The position numbers and the translations under genes were made by a program. The notes under the pieces were generated by a model. The model had not been told where the DNA came from. It saw only the letters and a list, made by a program, of their open reading frames with translations, and searched no databases. Positions 38,257 to 45,896 of a stretch of DNA of 52,542 nt are shown here, piece after piece. This DNA comes from Ignavibacteriales bacterium. GTDB taxonomy: Bacteria > Bacteroidota > Ignavibacteria > UBA10030. The stretch is from positions 1 to 52,542 of the forward strand of contig JACPUH010000029.1 of NCBI GenBank assembly GCA_016192345.1, in the 5' to 3' direction. The stretch's first letter is position 1, and each line of letters starts with the position of its first letter.

Positions 38257-38886
38257 ATGCTGAAGATTACTTCTGCTGAATTCCTGCAAGGTGTGGCCGA
38301 TCTTCGCCAGCTCCCGAAGAACGAAATGAAGGAGATCCTGTTCATCGGACGCTCGAATGTCGGGAAGTCATCGTTGTTGAACAAGATGTGCAACCGCAAG
38401 AACCTTGCCCGCTCAAGCTCCACACCCGGCAAGACCCGCGAAATCAATTACTATATCATTAACAACGGGTTCTATTTTGTGGACCTCCCCGGTTATGGGT
38501 ACGCCAAGGTCCCGGAGCAGATGCGAGCCGGTTGGAAAAGGTTGATCGAGGATTTCCTGAAGCGGGGAGGGCCGATCGCCCTGGCCATGCAGCTCATCGA
38601 TTCCCGGCAGGAACCGACGCCGCTCGACCTCATGATGATGGACTGGCTCGATTACTACGAGGTCCCCTATCTCCTCGTTCTGACCAAGTCTGACAAACTT
38701 CCGAACAGCAAGCTCTCAAAGCAGCTTGAAGCATACCAGGAACGGTTCCACTCCCAGCTCACCGAAGGCTGTTGCCGCGGTATCGTTCCATTTTCTGTCG
38801 TGACGGCGGATGGAAAGAGCGACCTCCTGAAACTGATCGAGCGGCACCTCGACGAGAAACCGCGCGAGAAGAAGGAAGCTGTCTGA
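38257..38886 (+). CDS. engB: Ribosome-biogenesis GTPase YsxC/EngB
   Basis: EngB is a GTPase for late 50S assembly. The 209-residue product has G1 GRSNVGKSSLLN (31-42), G2 STPGKT, G3 DLPGYG and G4 TKSD. It is the last gene before a strong terminator, so it probably shares the ribosomal protein transcript. Confidence 0.95.
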   Translation: MLKITSAEFLQGVADLRQLPKNEMKEILFIGRSNVGKSSLLNKMCNRKNLARSSSTPGKTREINYYIINNGFYFVDLPGYGYAKVPEQMRAGWKRLIEDFLKRGGPIALAMQLIDSRQEPTPLDLMMMDWLDYYEVPYLLVLTKSDKLPNSKLSKQLEAYQERFHSQLTEGCCRGIVPFSVVTADGKSDLLKLIERHLDEKPREKKEAV

Positions 38887-38910
38887 CACCAATCGATACC
38901 GTTTGATGAC

Positions 38911-38945
38911 AAAGGCCTCAACCCCGGTTGAGGCCTTTGCTTTTT
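38911..38945 (+). terminator. Intrinsic terminator of the ribosomal supercluster
   Basis: AAAGGCCTCAAC (38911-38922) pairs perfectly over 12 bp with GTTGAGGCCTTT (38927-38938) around CCCG, followed by GCTTTTT. It is 25 nt after the engB stop and the best terminator in the window. Confidence 0.9.
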
Positions 38946-38955
38946 CCCCCATCCC

Positions 38956-38986
38956 TTGCTTATAGCCCGTTCAATCCTTATTTTCT
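38956..38986 (+). promoter_or_regulatory. Promoter of the aminotransferase–serA pair
   Basis: TTGCTT (38956-38961), 17 nt, then TATTTTCT (38979-38986), matching TAnnTT with the same spacing as the other promoters. It follows directly on the terminator, giving a leader of about 38 nt before TTG 39031. Confidence 0.55.
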
Positions 38987-39030
38987 TAGCGAAATGCATC
39001 ACCGTCACAGTTGACAACGAAGGAAAAAAT

Positions 39031-40188
39031 TTGAAAAAGCGATTGTTTACTCCGGGACCGACTCCGGTGCCGGAGACTGTTATGTTGAAGATGGCGGAGC
39101 CGATTATCCATCACCGGCACCCGGAATTCACCGAAATTCTCACCCGCGTTAACCTGAACCTCAAGTACCTGTTCCAGACCGAACAACCGGTCCTCACGCT
39201 GACCAGCTCCGGCACCGGCGGCGTTGAAGCGACGTTCGTGAATCTCTTTTCTCCGGGGGACACCGTCATTTCCATCAACGGTGGGAAGTTCGGCGAGCGA
39301 TGGGTGAAGATGCCAAAGGCGTTCGGCCTGAATGCGGTCGAGATCAAAACCGATTGGGGGAAAGCCCCGACGGCGGATCAGGTCCTCGACGCCCTTCGCC
39401 GTTACCCGGACGCCAAAGCGGTCTACCTCGTCCATAGTGAGACCTCCACAGGGACCGCAACGGACATCAAAGCCCTTGCCGCCCTGATCCGCGAGAATTC
39501 GAAGGCGCTTGTCTGCGTTGACGGCATCACGGCGATCGGGGCGCACGAGTTTCGGTTCGATGAGTGGGAAATCGACGCATGCGTCACCGGCTCCCAAAAG
39601 GGATTGATGATCCCGCCGGGACTCGCCTTCATTGCCCTGAGCAAGCGGGCGATACAGGCCATGGAGACGGCGAAGTTGCCAAGGTTTTATTTCGATCTTC
39701 GCAAGGCGCTGAAATCCCATGAAAAAAACGATACCCCTTGGACTCCCGCCATCACTCTCATCATGGGCGTGGATGCCGCTTTGCAGATGATCCGGGAAGA
39801 GGGGGTCGAGAACATCTGGCGGCGGCATGAACGGCTGGCAACGGCCCTCCGGGAAGGGGTCAAAGGGTTGGGGCTGAAACTGTTTTCCGATTCCCCCTCG
39901 TATGCCGTCACTCCGGTCTGGTTGCCGGAAGGGATCGAATGGAAGACCTTCAACAAGGTCCTCAAAGGGAAGTACGGCATCACCATTGCCGGAGGGCAGG
40001 ACGATTATGCGGGAAAGATCTTCCGCATCTCGCACCTCGGGTACTACGATGAGCTCGATATGATGACGATGCTCTCCGCATTGGAGATGACTCTCTCCGA
40101 ATGTGGATACGAGTTCGAGCTGGGGAGCGGTCTTCGCGCCGCTCAGGCGTACTTCACGAGTTCACCGTCACCCGCAGTTGTTTTCTAA
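39031..40188 (+). CDS. Class V aminotransferase, probable phosphoserine aminotransferase substitute
   Basis: TTG 39031, 7 nt after AAGGA (39020-39024), gives MKKRLFTPGPTPVPETVMLK and 385 residues. It belongs to the PLP-dependent alanine–glyoxylate/serine–pyruvate type of class V aminotransferases. The PLP lysine is K190 in TGSQKGLMIPPG, the ring-nitrogen aspartate is D164 in VDGITAIG, and the N-terminal TPGPTPVPE is typical. serA follows 71 nt later, so transamination of 3-phosphohydroxypyruvate in serine synthesis is likely; some bacteria without classical SerC use this type. Glyoxylate or pyruvate aminotransferase activity is the alternative. Confidence 0.85.
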   Translation: MKKRLFTPGPTPVPETVMLKMAEPIIHHRHPEFTEILTRVNLNLKYLFQTEQPVLTLTSSGTGGVEATFVNLFSPGDTVISINGGKFGERWVKMPKAFGLNAVEIKTDWGKAPTADQVLDALRRYPDAKAVYLVHSETSTGTATDIKALAALIRENSKALVCVDGITAIGAHEFRFDEWEIDACVTGSQKGLMIPPGLAFIALSKRAIQAMETAKLPRFYFDLRKALKSHEKNDTPWTPAITLIMGVDAALQMIREEGVENIWRRHERLATALREGVKGLGLKLFSDSPSYAVTPVWLPEGIEWKTFNKVLKGKYGITIAGGQDDYAGKIFRISHLGYYDELDMMTMLSALEMTLSECGYEFELGSGLRAAQAYFTSSPSPAVVF

Positions 40189-40259
40189 CTCCTCTTTTTT
40201 CCGGAATCCCGGCGGCACAATGATCCGGTGTTCCCTCTTCTCATGAATGAATTGAACCT

Positions 40260-41837
40260 ATGACCATCCTTATCAGCGATCCCATTGAACAAGTTTGTGT
40301 CGATATCCTCAAGGCTGAGGGTTTCGATGTTGATGTCAAACCAAACCTTCCCATCGCGGACCTCAAGGCCATCATTGACCGCTATGATGCCCTGGTGATC
40401 CGGAGCGGAACGAAAGTCACCGCCGAGATCATTGCCGCCGCGAAGAACATGAAAGTGATCGGCCGGGCGGGGGCGGGCGTTGATAACGTGGACGTCGAAG
40501 CGGCAACGCGTCGAGGCATCATTGTCATGAATACCCCCGGGGGGAACACCGTCTCTACGGCTGAGCATACCATGTCAATGCTTCTTTCCCTTGCGCGCAA
40601 CATCCCGCAGGCGAACGACTCGTTGAAGAAGGGGAAATGGGACCGGAAATCGTACATCGGGACGGAACTGTTGGAAAAGACCATCGGCATCATCGGGTTG
40701 GGCAAGATCGGTCGCGAGGTGGCCATCCGTTGCCAATCGTTCGGGATGATCACCGTCGGGTACGACCCCGTGATGTCCGCGGAAGTAGCGGCAAAGATGG
40801 ATGTCGAGCTTCTCTCGCTCGATGAACTCTTCCACCGGTCGGATTTTATCACCGTCCATACCCCGCTGACGGATGAAACGAGGGGGGTGGTGGGGGAAAA
40901 AGCAATTACGCAATGCAAGGAGGGGGTGCGCATTCTCAATTGTGCGCGCGGAGGGATCGTCGATGAAGCGGCGTTGTTGCGCGGCCTGGAATCGGGGAAG
41001 GTCGCCGGGGCTGCACTGGATGTGTTTGTGACGGAACCTCCCGGGGACAACCCCTTACTGAAGCACCCGCGCGTCATTGCCACGCCTCACCTGGGGGCCT
41101 CGACGGAAGAAGCCCAGGAAAAAGTGGCGAAACAGATCGGGCACCAGGTTGCCGACGCTCTGAAAGAGCGGGGTATTTCAGGGGCGGTCAACGCCGAGGC
41201 GGTCCAGCTTGCCATGCGGAAAGAGCTGAAACCGTACGTCGCACTGGCGGAGAAGCTGGGAAGCCTCCAGGCCCAGGTGATGACGGGACAACTGAAGAAG
41301 ATCTCTGTTGCATGCAGCGGCGCTTTCCTCACCCAATCGATGGAACTGATCGCGGCTGCCGTTATGAAAGGGATCTTCTCGCACCTCATGTCGGAACCGG
41401 TGAATCTCGTGAACGCACTCGTTATCGCCAAGGAGATGGGGGTTGTTATCGATGAACAGCGGGAAAGCGATAACGAAGCGTACGCGCACCTTATCACCCT
41501 GAAGTACGAAACCACGAAGGAATCGCGACGGTTCGCCGGGACCGTCTTCGGCAACTCCCATGCACGCATCGTGCGGATCGACGACTATCATCTGGAGATC
41601 AACCCGGACGGGCATCTCCTCTTTTATACCAACATCGACAAGCCGGGTATGCTGGCGAGCGTTGGGTCGATCCTCGCGGCGGAGAATATCAATATCGCCG
41701 GTCTTTCGCTGGGTCGGGACAACCCGGGACAGAGGGCACTCACGATCATCAATATCGACAGCCCCATTTCCTCCGGAATTCTCAAGAGACTGGAGCAGAT
41801 CAGCGGGGTGTTTGAGGTGAGGGTTGTGAAGTTGTAG
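40260..41837 (+). CDS. serA: D-3-phosphoglycerate dehydrogenase
   Basis: SerA oxidises 3-phosphoglycerate with NAD, the first step of serine synthesis. The 525-residue product is the long type. The NAD-binding GLGKIG lies at about 146-151. Catalytic residues are in NCARGGIVDEAAL (Arg), VFVTEPPGD (Glu) and TPHLGASTEEAQ (His). An intervening regulatory domain follows, then a C-terminal ACT domain from about residue 452 (YTNIDKPGMLASVGSILAAE), the usual serine-sensing module. It is probably cotranscribed with the aminotransferase. Confidence 0.96.
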   Translation: MTILISDPIEQVCVDILKAEGFDVDVKPNLPIADLKAIIDRYDALVIRSGTKVTAEIIAAAKNMKVIGRAGAGVDNVDVEAATRRGIIVMNTPGGNTVSTAEHTMSMLLSLARNIPQANDSLKKGKWDRKSYIGTELLEKTIGIIGLGKIGREVAIRCQSFGMITVGYDPVMSAEVAAKMDVELLSLDELFHRSDFITVHTPLTDETRGVVGEKAITQCKEGVRILNCARGGIVDEAALLRGLESGKVAGAALDVFVTEPPGDNPLLKHPRVIATPHLGASTEEAQEKVAKQIGHQVADALKERGISGAVNAEAVQLAMRKELKPYVALAEKLGSLQAQVMTGQLKKISVACSGAFLTQSMELIAAAVMKGIFSHLMSEPVNLVNALVIAKEMGVVIDEQRESDNEAYAHLITLKYETTKESRRFAGTVFGNSHARIVRIDDYHLEINPDGHLLFYTNIDKPGMLASVGSILAAENINIAGLSLGRDNPGQRALTIINIDSPISSGILKRLEQISGVFEVRVVKL

Positions 41838-41947
41838 CCGCGTTTCATCTTGGATAGAACAAAAATGTCACGAGACACGAAGGGAAAAGATTTGAGGAAT
41901 GTTTTTGCTATGAGCTTTCAAAGATGGGTTTTCGTCCGCGACGAAAA

Positions 41948-42010
41948 ATGGATCTTCCGATAACCTACGATGGGATTGTCTTTGACGAAGGCCTTCGGCT
42001 CGATGTGTTA
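41948..42010 (+). pseudogene. Remnant of a GxxExxY family protein
   Basis: The 21 codons read MDLPITYDGIVFDEGLRLDV plus L. They match the centre of GxxExxY proteins, which have LPI.Y.G..FDEGLRLD.L followed by the (here missing) LVxELKAVE part. The homology stops abruptly on both sides: the frame continues into NVFLVPLWPNWF from a repeat-like sequence. Only this core survives in the 198-nt spacer between serA and the convergent cytochrome genes. GxxExxY function is unknown. Confidence 0.6.
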
Positions 42011-42035
42011 AATGTTTTCTTGGTGCCTTTGTGGC

Positions 42036-42995
42036 CTAATTGGTTTGTGGCATTCTTGAAAGCGCGAGAAAAAGAGAGGCGATCTTCTTTTGAGTTTCCG
42101 TTCTTCGCGAGGGGGGCAAATCCAGGATCTCAGTGAGGTAGGCCGTCCCATACACTCCCAGAACATGGTCTGACCGCCGGGCGTGTTCGTCGAGGAGTTC
42201 GACGATCTTCGGGTTTCTCAGGCGGTCCCCCAGGACAAGATATTCCCCTTCCGTTTTCCCCTCTCTCCCGATGATAAAAGATTCCTCCGGCTCGTAAAGC
42301 ATATTCCCCAAATGGCAACCGACGCATTGGACCGGCGCTGAGAAGGGGGTCGGAGGGGAGGAGGAATGCCGGACGTTTCTCCCCGAGGAGTCGTACACGC
42401 CGAAATCCCAAAATCCATCGCTCCGCCGTTTCTTGACCGTTACCTCCAGAGTTGCCCCTGAACTATTTTTATGGTACGCCGCAATCAGCGTCCCAGCCGG
42501 ATACTGTAACATCCCCCCCCGATCCCAATAGTTCAGCAGGCCATCCTCCAGAGCCTGTTTCGGGACGTAGATCTCCCTCTGCAACGTCGTCATCGCTCCG
42601 TACACCCTCAAGCGAAAGTATGAATCCTTGGTAGTGTGAGGGAGCCCGGAAGGGAAAAGTTCCGCGAGCGTTGCCGGGTAGTGTGCCGATTGTTCCACCA
42701 ATACTTTGAGGAAGCGATTCCATTGGTCGCGCTCCAATCGATCCTCGCCATCCCTTATTTCGTCGAGGGTTGATGCAAGCCGAGGGGAGAGGGCTCGGAG
42801 GGCACTCAGCCTGATGCCGAGTCCGGCGCTGTCTTCCAGGATCCACTCTTCCGACTCGTTTCCCTGGATCATCCCGGAATAGAAACGGGCGATTGTCCTT
42901 CCCTGGGATCCCTCAAGAGGGATATGAACGCGATCGGATGGCGTTGAGCAACCTGTGAGAAGGAGCAAGAGGGCTTGGAGCTGCAAGCGTTTCAT
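42036..42995 (-). CDS. One-haem c-type cytochrome lipoprotein, possibly P460-like
   Basis: The 319-residue product begins MKRLQLQALLLLLTGCSTPS, with a lipobox LTGC and lipidated C16, so it is exported and membrane-anchored. There is one haem c motif, CVGCH (224-228). Before it, YPAGTLIAAYHKNSSGATLE and DGFWDFGVYDSSGRN look like the beta-strand lead-up to the haem site in the cytochrome P460 / c'-beta fold; this is a resemblance by eye, not a search result. The N-terminal 120 residues match nothing I recognise. Its start overlaps the heptahaem gene stop by 4 nt, so the two are cotranslated and probably work together. Confidence 0.7.
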   Translation of the reverse strand: MKRLQLQALLLLLTGCSTPSDRVHIPLEGSQGRTIARFYSGMIQGNESEEWILEDSAGLGIRLSALRALSPRLASTLDEIRDGEDRLERDQWNRFLKVLVEQSAHYPATLAELFPSGLPHTTKDSYFRLRVYGAMTTLQREIYVPKQALEDGLLNYWDRGGMLQYPAGTLIAAYHKNSSGATLEVTVKKRRSDGFWDFGVYDSSGRNVRHSSSPPTPFSAPVQCVGCHLGNMLYEPEESFIIGREGKTEGEYLVLGDRLRNPKIVELLDEHARRSDHVLGVYGTAYLTEILDLPPSRRTETQKKIASLFLALSRMPQTN

Positions 42996-45022
42996 CGGGG
43001 AAGTTCGGCGAGGAGCGTTCGGATTTCTTTGTTATCCGGTTGAAGGTGAAGAAGGTGTTGTGCAACCTCCCGCGCCTCGCGGGTTTTCCCGAGATTCACC
43101 AGACACATAAGCCTGTTGTGCAGGGCGGGAAGGTTGTCCGGGTTCCTGTTCAGGATCTGTTCAAAGAAAGGGAGGGCATCCTGCCAGTGCTGTTCGGTCA
43201 GTAAGGACGCTCCGATGTTCAGGAACGCTCCTTCGAGATCCGGGTTGCGCTGCAGCGCTTCGATGTAATGACGCCGTGCTTCGGAAAGGTTCCCGCTCGA
43301 GTGTTCGATTTGTCCGAGGGAGAGATAGGCCTCAGGGTAGGATAGTGAGTCGAGTCGGATCGCTTCGCGGGCATGGTGGAGAGCGCCCGGCAACTCCCCC
43401 TTCCGGAAGAGGGCTTGCGCGAGTCCGAGATGATTCTCGACGAGCAATGGCTGTGCGCGCGTGCCATCGGAGAATGCCGAGACGGCTTCATCGATCTTTC
43501 CGGACGCCAGCAGTGTCTTGCCCAGGAGGTTATACCCCCGCGCATGGCCGCCAGCACTCTTGAGCAGCCTCCGTATAACGGATTCAGCTTGCTGGAATCG
43601 TTGCAGGACGAAGTAAGCGTTTCCCAAAACAAACAAATCCTCCCCATCTGAACGTGCCGGAGTAGTCCGGAGAACCGCTTCGAGATGGGAAATGGCGCTG
43701 TCGAGATAGCGAACATCGGAATGCTCATTCTGGAAATACTCAAAATATCCGATGCCAAGCGAACGATTTCTCTCCACACTGTTGTCCGACGCAAGGAGGG
43801 GAATAAGGGTGGAGGTAGATTCCATGGATCGCACTTTGGGGGAGCCCCGGTTGGAAATGTCCCGCCGTATATAATGGTCAGTGAATGATACGTGGGGGAT
43901 ATCGCTGGTACCGCCGGTGTTCATATGACACGAAATGCAATTGTTCTTGTTGGCTGTCCCTTCAGCGACGCTGCACAACATGTGGAGAGCAGGCTCATGG
44001 TGACACGACTGACAGGTGGCATTGAACGATGATCGCCCCTGGAGGTCCGGGGTTCGGTGCGGGTTATGGCAGGTGGTGCATGTCATCGACCCGCTCTTTC
44101 TATAACATGCACTTTTCATGAGCCGTCCGGCCTGGGCAGCAATGGCAAACTCCGATTCATGTTCCTGGGACGTACTGACAGCCATGACACTCTTAAACGT
44201 GACAAGTGGGCGGGCGATATCGACCTCATGGGGCTCAATACCATCATTCCAGACAGTCACTCCTTCGAGGTGGCATCGCTGGCAGACATCCATCTGGACT
44301 TCGCGGCTGAACGAGCCGGGGTTAAGGATTGCCTGTTCCCGACTCCCCTTTGAAAGCTTCCCCTCGAGGGCCAGGGCCACGTGTTCGCTCCCGGCCCCGT
44401 GACAATTCTCGCATCCGATGCCGAAAGGAACCTCCCCAAAATGGTTCTCGGTCTCCGGCGTTCGGACGGTTGGAGAGTTGTGACAATTCATGCACGTGGC
44501 GGAGATCGGACGGTCGAATCTCCGGTTGCGGTGAATGTACCCGGGGCTCAGATCCCAGATCTTTTTGTTTGAATACCACGTGAGCGGCATTTCGAAGAGG
44601 TATCCGTTGTGCTCTTCGATGAAGCTGATGGTATGATTTCCGCTTCCGATCTGATACGCCGCCACGCGGTGTTGTTCGTACATGATCTCACCCTGTTCGA
44701 CTCTGTACTCCCGCATCACGATGGTCCCCCCCCGTTCATACACCTCATAGTGGAAATCACTCCCGGGCTCATACACGGAGGTTTTGGTTTTCAGGGCGAG
44801 TTGAAGTTTTGCGGGGTCGGCAATGGAAAAGCTTCTTCCCATCCCCGTCTGGAGGTAGGTACGATAGATTTCTGCATGGCATGACGCGCAGGCCTGACTC
44901 CCTACCGATGTTTTTTTCGGAGTGTGTTGACTCTTCTCCGAATTGCCTTCGGTCCTGCAGCCTGCAAGAAGGAGCGCCAAAGCCAATGAAAATGAAGTAA
45001 GATGAATCGTGCTTGGTGTCAT
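42992..45022 (-). CDS. Heptahaem c-type cytochrome lipoprotein with TPR domain
   Basis: ATG 45022 gives MTPSTIHLTSFSLALALLLA followed by G-C22, a lipoprotein signal; the frame is open further upstream, but those residues cross the promoter and are rejected. Seven CxxCH motifs lie at 45-49, 177-181, 204-208, 247-251, 315-319, 337-341 and 362-366, with the family segment TYLQTGMGRSF after the first. The spacing recalls cytochrome c554-type domains. From about residue 430 to 676 there are roughly six TPRs. Such cytochrome–TPR fusions occur in Acidobacteria, Planctomycetes and Ignavibacteria without known function. It probably moves electrons at the outer face of a membrane, with the TPRs holding a partner. 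Confidence 0.85.
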   Translation of the reverse strand: MTPSTIHLTSFSLALALLLAGCRTEGNSEKSQHTPKKTSVGSQACASCHAEIYRTYLQTGMGRSFSIADPAKLQLALKTKTSVYEPGSDFHYEVYERGGTIVMREYRVEQGEIMYEQHRVAAYQIGSGNHTISFIEEHNGYLFEMPLTWYSNKKIWDLSPGYIHRNRRFDRPISATCMNCHNSPTVRTPETENHFGEVPFGIGCENCHGAGSEHVALALEGKLSKGSREQAILNPGSFSREVQMDVCQRCHLEGVTVWNDGIEPHEVDIARPLVTFKSVMAVSTSQEHESEFAIAAQAGRLMKSACYRKSGSMTCTTCHNPHRTPDLQGRSSFNATCQSCHHEPALHMLCSVAEGTANKNNCISCHMNTGGTSDIPHVSFTDHYIRRDISNRGSPKVRSMESTSTLIPLLASDNSVERNRSLGIGYFEYFQNEHSDVRYLDSAISHLEAVLRTTPARSDGEDLFVLGNAYFVLQRFQQAESVIRRLLKSAGGHARGYNLLGKTLLASGKIDEAVSAFSDGTRAQPLLVENHLGLAQALFRKGELPGALHHAREAIRLDSLSYPEAYLSLGQIEHSSGNLSEARRHYIEALQRNPDLEGAFLNIGASLLTEQHWQDALPFFEQILNRNPDNLPALHNRLMCLVNLGKTREAREVAQHLLHLQPDNKEIRTLLAELPR

Positions 45023-45046
45023 GTGAGCGTCGTGAAGTAAGATGGA

Positions 45047-45077
45047 AAAATCTACGCCAAAGGTTGAGGAAAAGCAA
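45047..45077 (-). promoter_or_regulatory. Promoter of the cytochrome operon
   Basis: On the minus strand TTGCTT (45077-45072) is followed after 17 nt by TAGATTTT (45054-45047), seven of eight to TAnnTTTG. Transcription would start near 45041, about 20 nt before the ATG at 45022. Confidence 0.6.
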
Positions 45078-45091
45078 GGTTTGCAGACTGG

Positions 45092-45122
45092 TTGACACTC
45101 ACTCCGGAATGTAATAGATTGA
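45092..45122 (+). promoter_or_regulatory. Promoter of the FN3-like lipoprotein (leaderless)
   Basis: TTGACA (45092-45097), 17 nt, TAGATTGA (45115-45122). The ATG at 45126 starts only 4 nt after the element, so the transcript would have almost no 5' leader. It lies back to back with the cytochrome promoter. Confidence 0.5.
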
Positions 45123-45125
45123 CAT

Positions 45126-45539
45126 ATGATCAAACCCCCGCCGGTGCTCCTGATTCTCGTCATGACTGGTTTTGTGGCATGGGCATGTCTGGACGATCGG
45201 GAGGGGGGGGCACTTGGCCAGCTACCGGTGGAGGTGACCCTCATCAAACTTGAACCCCCCAGCCTGATCGGGCCGAATGACGGACGTTTTATCTGGAGCG
45301 GCAACAGCGTTGTGATGCGGTGGCGACCCGTGATGGGGGCCGATTCGTATCAGCTTGATCTCTCCAACGACCCCACATTCTCAGCGCTCAAAGTCTCCGC
45401 TCTCCTGGATTCAACCTCGGTTCGTAGTGGTCCCCTGACGGCAGGGACGTACTATTGGCGTGTGCAGGCCAGGATGGGGCTGCAAGCCAAAAGCCCCTGG
45501 AGCGACAGGAGACACTTTTGGTTGAAGGAGAGAGACTGA
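45126..45539 (+). CDS. Small FN3-like lipoprotein
   Basis: The 137-residue product begins MIKPPPVLLILVMTGFVAWA then C21, a probable lipoprotein signal with an imperfect lipobox (AWAC). The rest is one fibronectin type III-like or sugar-binding beta domain: VVMRWRPVMGADSYQLDLSN followed by LTAGTYYWRVQAR and SPWSDRRHFWL. Such domains are common in exported FCB proteins as binding modules. It is divergent from the cytochrome pair and precedes the TonB receptor. The function is unknown. Confidence 0.75.
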   Translation: MIKPPPVLLILVMTGFVAWACLDDREGGALGQLPVEVTLIKLEPPSLIGPNDGRFIWSGNSVVMRWRPVMGADSYQLDLSNDPTFSALKVSALLDSTSVRSGPLTAGTYYWRVQARMGLQAKSPWSDRRHFWLKERD

Positions 45540-45896
45540 TCCGTTTTTTTCCGTGCCACAGGACCTTCCTGCGGAGGTGTCATCCCGGCAGGAATGCGGT
45601 AGTTTTCAACAGGCGCAGGTCTTTATGAACGATTCTTAAAAAAAGACTTGACAAACCAGAGGCCATACTCTATATTTGCACACCCACATATCTCATAACC
45701 CGCAGTAATTAGCATTTCTCTTAAGAAGGAGGTGACCTGCTAATTCGGGCGTGGAAGTACCGTACGCATTGGGCCCGAACCAACCACACTTGTAACAACT
45801 TTTCTCAGTTGTAGCCTCCGTCCCCGCATCGACACCCGGGACGATTTGTAAAAGCCCTTCACAAAACATATTCTCCACTCTAGAAGGAGGTAGATT
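45540..45896 (+). promoter_or_regulatory. Promoter and long structured leader of the TonB receptor
   Basis: The gap holds a hairpin TTCCTGC (45566-45572) / GCAGGAA (45588-45594) after the upstream gene. A full promoter follows: TTGACA (45648-45653), 17 nt, TATATTTG (45671-45678). The leader of about 210 nt starts near 45684. In it AATTAGCA (45707-45714) pairs with TGCTAATT (45738-45745), and the loop holds an AAGGAGGTGA matching the 16S anti-Shine-Dalgarno. ACAACT (45795-45800) pairs with AGTTGT (45807-45812). The real ribosome site, AAGGAGGT (45884-45891), lies just before ATG 45897. No known riboswitch motif was recognised. Confidence 0.6.

Noticed and set aside
38986..40035. A 349-codon minus-strand frame opposite the aminotransferase
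   Set aside because: It is antisense to a gene with intact catalytic residues and shows no family motif.
45023..45304. Longer N-terminus for the heptahaem protein (start at 45304)
   Set aside because: The extra residues cover the divergent promoter and the neighbouring gene, and would bury the lipoprotein signal that starts at 45022.
45684..45896. Cobalamin riboswitch ahead of the TonB receptor
   Set aside because: No B12-box-like GCCACTG or matching core was found, although TonB receptors often have one.
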